Assembly (NCBI GenBank): GCA_965223985.1
Contig: OZ245030.1
Span: 1,550,001 to 1,614,000 of the forward strand
DNA length: 64,000 bases
Direction of reading: 5' to 3'
Source of the DNA: JAPPKS01 sp963667895
GTDB lineage: Bacteria > Poribacteria > WGA-4E > PCPOR2b
Shown here: piece by piece, positions 61,621 to 64,000 of the stretch
How the letters are laid out: each line of letters begins with the position of its first letter
Position numbering within the stretch: position 1 is the first letter of the stretch
Made by a program: the position numbers and the translations under genes
The notes under the pieces: model-generated
What the model saw: only the letters and a program-made list of their open reading frames with translations
Told to the model about the DNA's origin: nothing
Database searches by the model: none

Positions 61621-62581
61621 ATGCCCGAAGAAATGATACTAGAAAAGATTCGCAACGTCCGTCGCCGCCGGAACGTACAAAGGACGTTCAAGATGCTGGC
61701 AAGACTTCTTTTTTACGGCATGATGCTATGTGTGCCGCTGTTTGTCGTCGATAGCTTTATCGCGTCGTTTGATATTTCCCCCATCGTCCTACTTTGGACC
61801 GCACTAGGTATCTCAGTTATCGGGCTAACTGCGAGCCTTTTTCGTCCGATTAATCTTCATGTAGCCGCCCAGACGATTGATGTCAGAGCTTCCTTGAAGG
61901 ATCGCGCTGTGAGTGGCCTGGAGTTTGTTCAACGGCAGACCGATGAGGTGCTGACTGCGTTACAACTCAAAGATACCTCTGACCGTTTGCAAACACTACC
62001 CGCAAAGGAGGTTGTTCGCTATTCGATTCCGCGCGAATCCAAGTTCGCCGCGTTGGTCATAGCTGTGGGGTTGGCGTTCTCCTACATTGAATTTTTCACA
62101 CCCGTCGAGGCACCTGCCACACTCGACTTCTCCCCGCAGATAGCCGCCGAAGCAGAATTTGCTAGCTGCGGCCCAAAAGCTATCGGATTGTGCAGGAACG
62201 AAAAAGTGCAACTCGCTGTTAGCTAAACTTCAGACGCAGTGTCAGGCTTGTAAAGCAGGAATCGCCGGCTCATGCAATACCGCGGGCACCCGAACAGATC
62301 TTAATCCACTCGGCGCGTTCACTAAGCTCGATGGCTCCCGGCAACTAGAGCGAATCACCGGCGTACAAGGTACCGGAGATTCGACAATCGAGGAGATTAC
62401 CCAAACACTTGTCGCTGAAAGCCCGGAGTCTGCCGGTACGCAACCCGTGGAAAGTTATGAGGAGGCTTACACAAAATATCAGGAGTTCTCTGAAGACGCT
62501 CTCGCTCAAGAGCAGATTCCGTTGGGTTACAAGTTTTACGTTATGCGATATTTCGAGTCCATCAAACCAAATGAGGAGTAG
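61621..62581 (+). pseudogene. Membrane protein of a MoxR/BatA-type locus, one frameshift
   Basis: ATG at 61621 behind AGAAGGGAGA. N-terminal Arg-rich cytosolic tail, two transmembrane helices (LLFYGMMLCVPLFVVDSFIA, IVLLWTALGISVIGLTASLF), a helical domain, a third helix (FAALVIAVGLAFSYIEFF). Near 62155-62159 (GCAGAATTTGCTAGC) a +1 shift moves from ...AEAEF into LLAAAQKLSDCAGTKKCNSLLA and reaches 62581; unshifted, it stops at 62226. The second half has several Cys (CQACKAGIAGSC) and ends YKFYVMRYFESIKPNEE, a tail typical of helical membrane proteins encoded beside VWA/DUF58 genes. Function unknown. Confidence 0.65.
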
Positions 62582-62707
62582 GTGCTATGAGGCACAGAAC
62601 GTGAAATGTAACAAGAGTGCATTGCACTTCACGCTTGACAATCCAAATGGCACCGGATCAACCCTGATTTCAGGCATCTTAAAACCAATTCGAAGGAGGG
62701 AAAGAAC

Positions 62708-63055
62708 ATGAAAACGAATCGGTTGCTAATGACCATAGCTGTTCTAAGTATATCATTGTTGGTCTTCTTGATTACATTCAATTCCACAATATTGGGAAAT
62801 GAGAAAGTCTCTGAATTGATAACAAAAGACCTCATTTCACAGATTGGAGATCTGCAAGAAGAGATTGAAACTCTTAAAGAACGTGTCAGTAAACTGGAAA
62901 GTGGACAAAGGAAATCTCCCTCTGTACCACAAATTGTGCACCCTTCGCATCCACTTCCGAACGTGTACAAACTTCCCAAAGGTTCAGTGAGGGGAGAAGT
63001 CTACGGCATACCCTATAGCATTATCCCGTTGCAGCACCAAAATGTTGATAAATGA
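62708..63055 (+). CDS. Small exported coiled-coil protein, function unknown
   Basis: 115 aa; GAAGGAGGGAAAG precedes the ATG. N-terminal signal or anchor (LLMTIAVLSISLLVFLITF), a short coiled coil at about 45-68 (IGDLQEEIETLKERVSKLES), then a proline-containing tail PSVPQIVHPSHPLPNVYK ending PLQHQNVDK. No known domain. Lies between the frameshifted membrane-protein gene and the VWA gene. Confidence 0.7.
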   Translation: MKTNRLLMTIAVLSISLLVFLITFNSTILGNEKVSELITKDLISQIGDLQEEIETLKERVSKLESGQRKSPSVPQIVHPSHPLPNVYKLPKGSVRGEVYGIPYSIIPLQHQNVDK

Positions 63056-63105
63056 GTGTTGCCCACCAATCGGAGCATGATAACTTGAGCCTGGGCTATT
63101 ATTAA

Positions 63106-63216
63106 CCCTTCCCATGTGGTGAAGTCACAGATTGGACGGCTGAAGAGGCAGCAAATCTATTGGGCGAAGAAGATGGTGGATTAAAGCGTTCTACGCTAAT
63201 GTACTATACGCCGTAA
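63106..63216 (+). pseudogene. Possible gene fragment (C-terminal remnant)
   Basis: A 36-codon open stretch reading PFPCGEVTDWTAEEAANLLG and ending in TAA at 63214-63216, preceded in frame by a stop and without a start codon. Composition looks coding, so it may be the end of a lost gene. No family recognised. Confidence 0.25.
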
Positions 63217-63292
63217 ATGTACCCAATATTTTTCGCAGTTGAATTAAGTGCTGTCGAAAGGTTTCCATATCAACGGAGACCGACTGACCACC

Positions 63293-64000
63293 ATGGAAAT
63301 TGCACGTCCCTTCTTACTCTTCTTACTGCTTCTACTGCCTCCGCTTTACTACGGTCATCGCCGGAGCCTCGTCGATCTGGGGCGTTGGCAGCGTCAGATT
63401 AGCCTTGCCCTGCGCTCCGTGATTATCATCCTGCTCATCCTGAGCCTGGCTGGCCTCCAATACTTGAAGACCGATGATAGATTAGCGGTCGTTTTCCTCG
63501 CAGATATTTCGGACAGTATGTCGGAGGATGAACTGGAAGAAGCGCAGGGATTTATTGACGAAGCAATAGAACACCGTGGGAACGACAGGGCAAGTGTTGT
63601 GGTGTTTACTGACACAGTACAGGTCATTCGAGACTTCGCAGACGGAAATTCTACGACTCCTAACAGAGAACCGAAAACGCTTGAAGCATTTAACCTTGCT
63701 GAAACGCGGGCGGAGTGGCTGGAAGCGGATGAGGGAGCTGGGGATGCCACCGATATCGCACAAGCTATCGAGATGGCGTGGGGAATTTTCCCTGCCGACA
63801 CAAACAGGCGAATCGTGCTACTTAGCGACGGAACAGAAACACACGGTAATGGAATTCGGGCTGGGTTACGAGGAAAAACCTTCGGCGTACAGCTTGACAC
63901 CGTGCCGATTTACCCGAGCGATGTGCCGGAAGTGGTGATGAAGCGACTTGATGCGCCGGTGCAGGTCAGGCAGGGCGAACCGTTCCATCTGGAAGTACAT
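63293..64000 (+). CDS. VWA-domain membrane protein (BatA-like), truncated by window end
   Basis: ATG at 63293; the frame stays open for 236 codons to the last base, so the gene continues beyond the window. Two N-terminal transmembrane helices (FLLFLLLLLPPLYYG, LALRSVIIILLILSLAGL) bracket a short basic loop, then a von Willebrand A domain with MIDAS D-I-S-D-S at 71-75 (AVVFLADISDSMSEDE), SVVVFTDTVQVI, GDATDIAQAIEMAW and RIVLLSDGTETHGNG. After it a further beta domain begins (KRLDAPVQVRQGEPFHLEVH). This layout fits the VWA proteins of MoxR/DUF58/BatA-type loci. GGAG lies rather far (about 14 bases) from the ATG. Confidence 0.85.
   Translation, partial: MEIARPFLLFLLLLLPPLYYGHRRSLVDLGRWQRQISLALRSVIIILLILSLAGLQYLKTDDRLAVVFLADISDSMSEDELEEAQGFIDEAIEHRGNDRASVVVFTDTVQVIRDFADGNSTTPNREPKTLEAFNLAETRAEWLEADEGAGDATDIAQAIEMAWGIFPADTNRRIVLLSDGTETHGNGIRAGLRGKTFGVQLDTVPIYPSDVPEVVMKRLDAPVQVRQGEPFHLEVH

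Overview
The window reads as a chromosomal segment of an uncultured, Gram-negative-type bacterium with an outer membrane (TonB-like protein, PorV-like outer-membrane protein, lipoproteins, many Sec signal peptides). The gene mix resembles Candidatus Poribacteria or a related sponge-associated or marine lineage: enolase-superfamily dehydratases, phytanoyl-CoA dioxygenase, LamG proteins, TPR and FG-GAP/ASPIC proteins, DUF6785-type membrane proteins and a TPR-thioredoxin giant. That placement is inferred from gene content; no 16S rRNA gene is present.

Layout. 1-7 kb: end of a biotin carboxylase gene, ComB, a CoA-acylating aldehyde dehydrogenase with a microcompartment-type N-terminal helix, an enolase-superfamily enzyme, a polysaccharide deacetylase, an MFS transporter and tRNA-Leu(CAG). 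7-13 kb (minus strand): a receiver-GGDEF protein, a TolB-like propeller protein and an AAA+ protein with degenerate Walker motifs. 13-24.5 kb (mostly plus): GT4 glycosyltransferase, TsaB, cupin, ManD-like dehydratase, an HtrA-like protein lacking catalytic His and Asp, HisG, a decayed zinc-ribbon gene, a secreted nuclease, and a TPR / FG-GAP-ASPIC pair. 24.5-30.6 kb (minus): HEAT-repeat lipoprotein, Nramp-like transporter, and the unit rplM-rpsI-purA-tRNA-Lys-tRNA-Glu with a visible promoter and terminator. 30.7-42 kb (plus): two MDR dehydrogenases, PhyH, PrmA, two paralogous LamG proteins, a small jelly-roll-like protein and two tandem DUF6785-type membrane proteins, the second frameshifted. 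42.3-45.2 kb: a strong promoter followed by pantoate kinase and phosphopantothenate synthetase of the archaeal type (overlapping ATGA), then inositol-3-phosphate synthase. 46-50 kb: a TonB-like protein whose 5' end copies that of htpG, a PorV-like protein, and htpG itself. 50-60.7 kb: a giant secreted TPR-TlpA gene broken by several frameshifts, two in-frame stops and an IS701-type insertion, followed by a broken LamG-cohesin gene. 60.8-64 kb: a methyltransferase with a signal peptide, a frameshifted membrane protein, a small coiled-coil exported protein, and a VWA-domain membrane protein that runs off the window.

Main points for a second look: the archaeal-style CoA route (PoK-PPS) in a bacterial context; the TonB/Hsp90 N-terminal chimera; the pseudo-HtrA; the shared C-terminal tail of the LamG paralogues; and the concentration of broken genes to the right of 40 kb, with all three stop codons appearing as lesions. 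That last point argues for real gene decay or local consensus errors rather than stop-codon reassignment.
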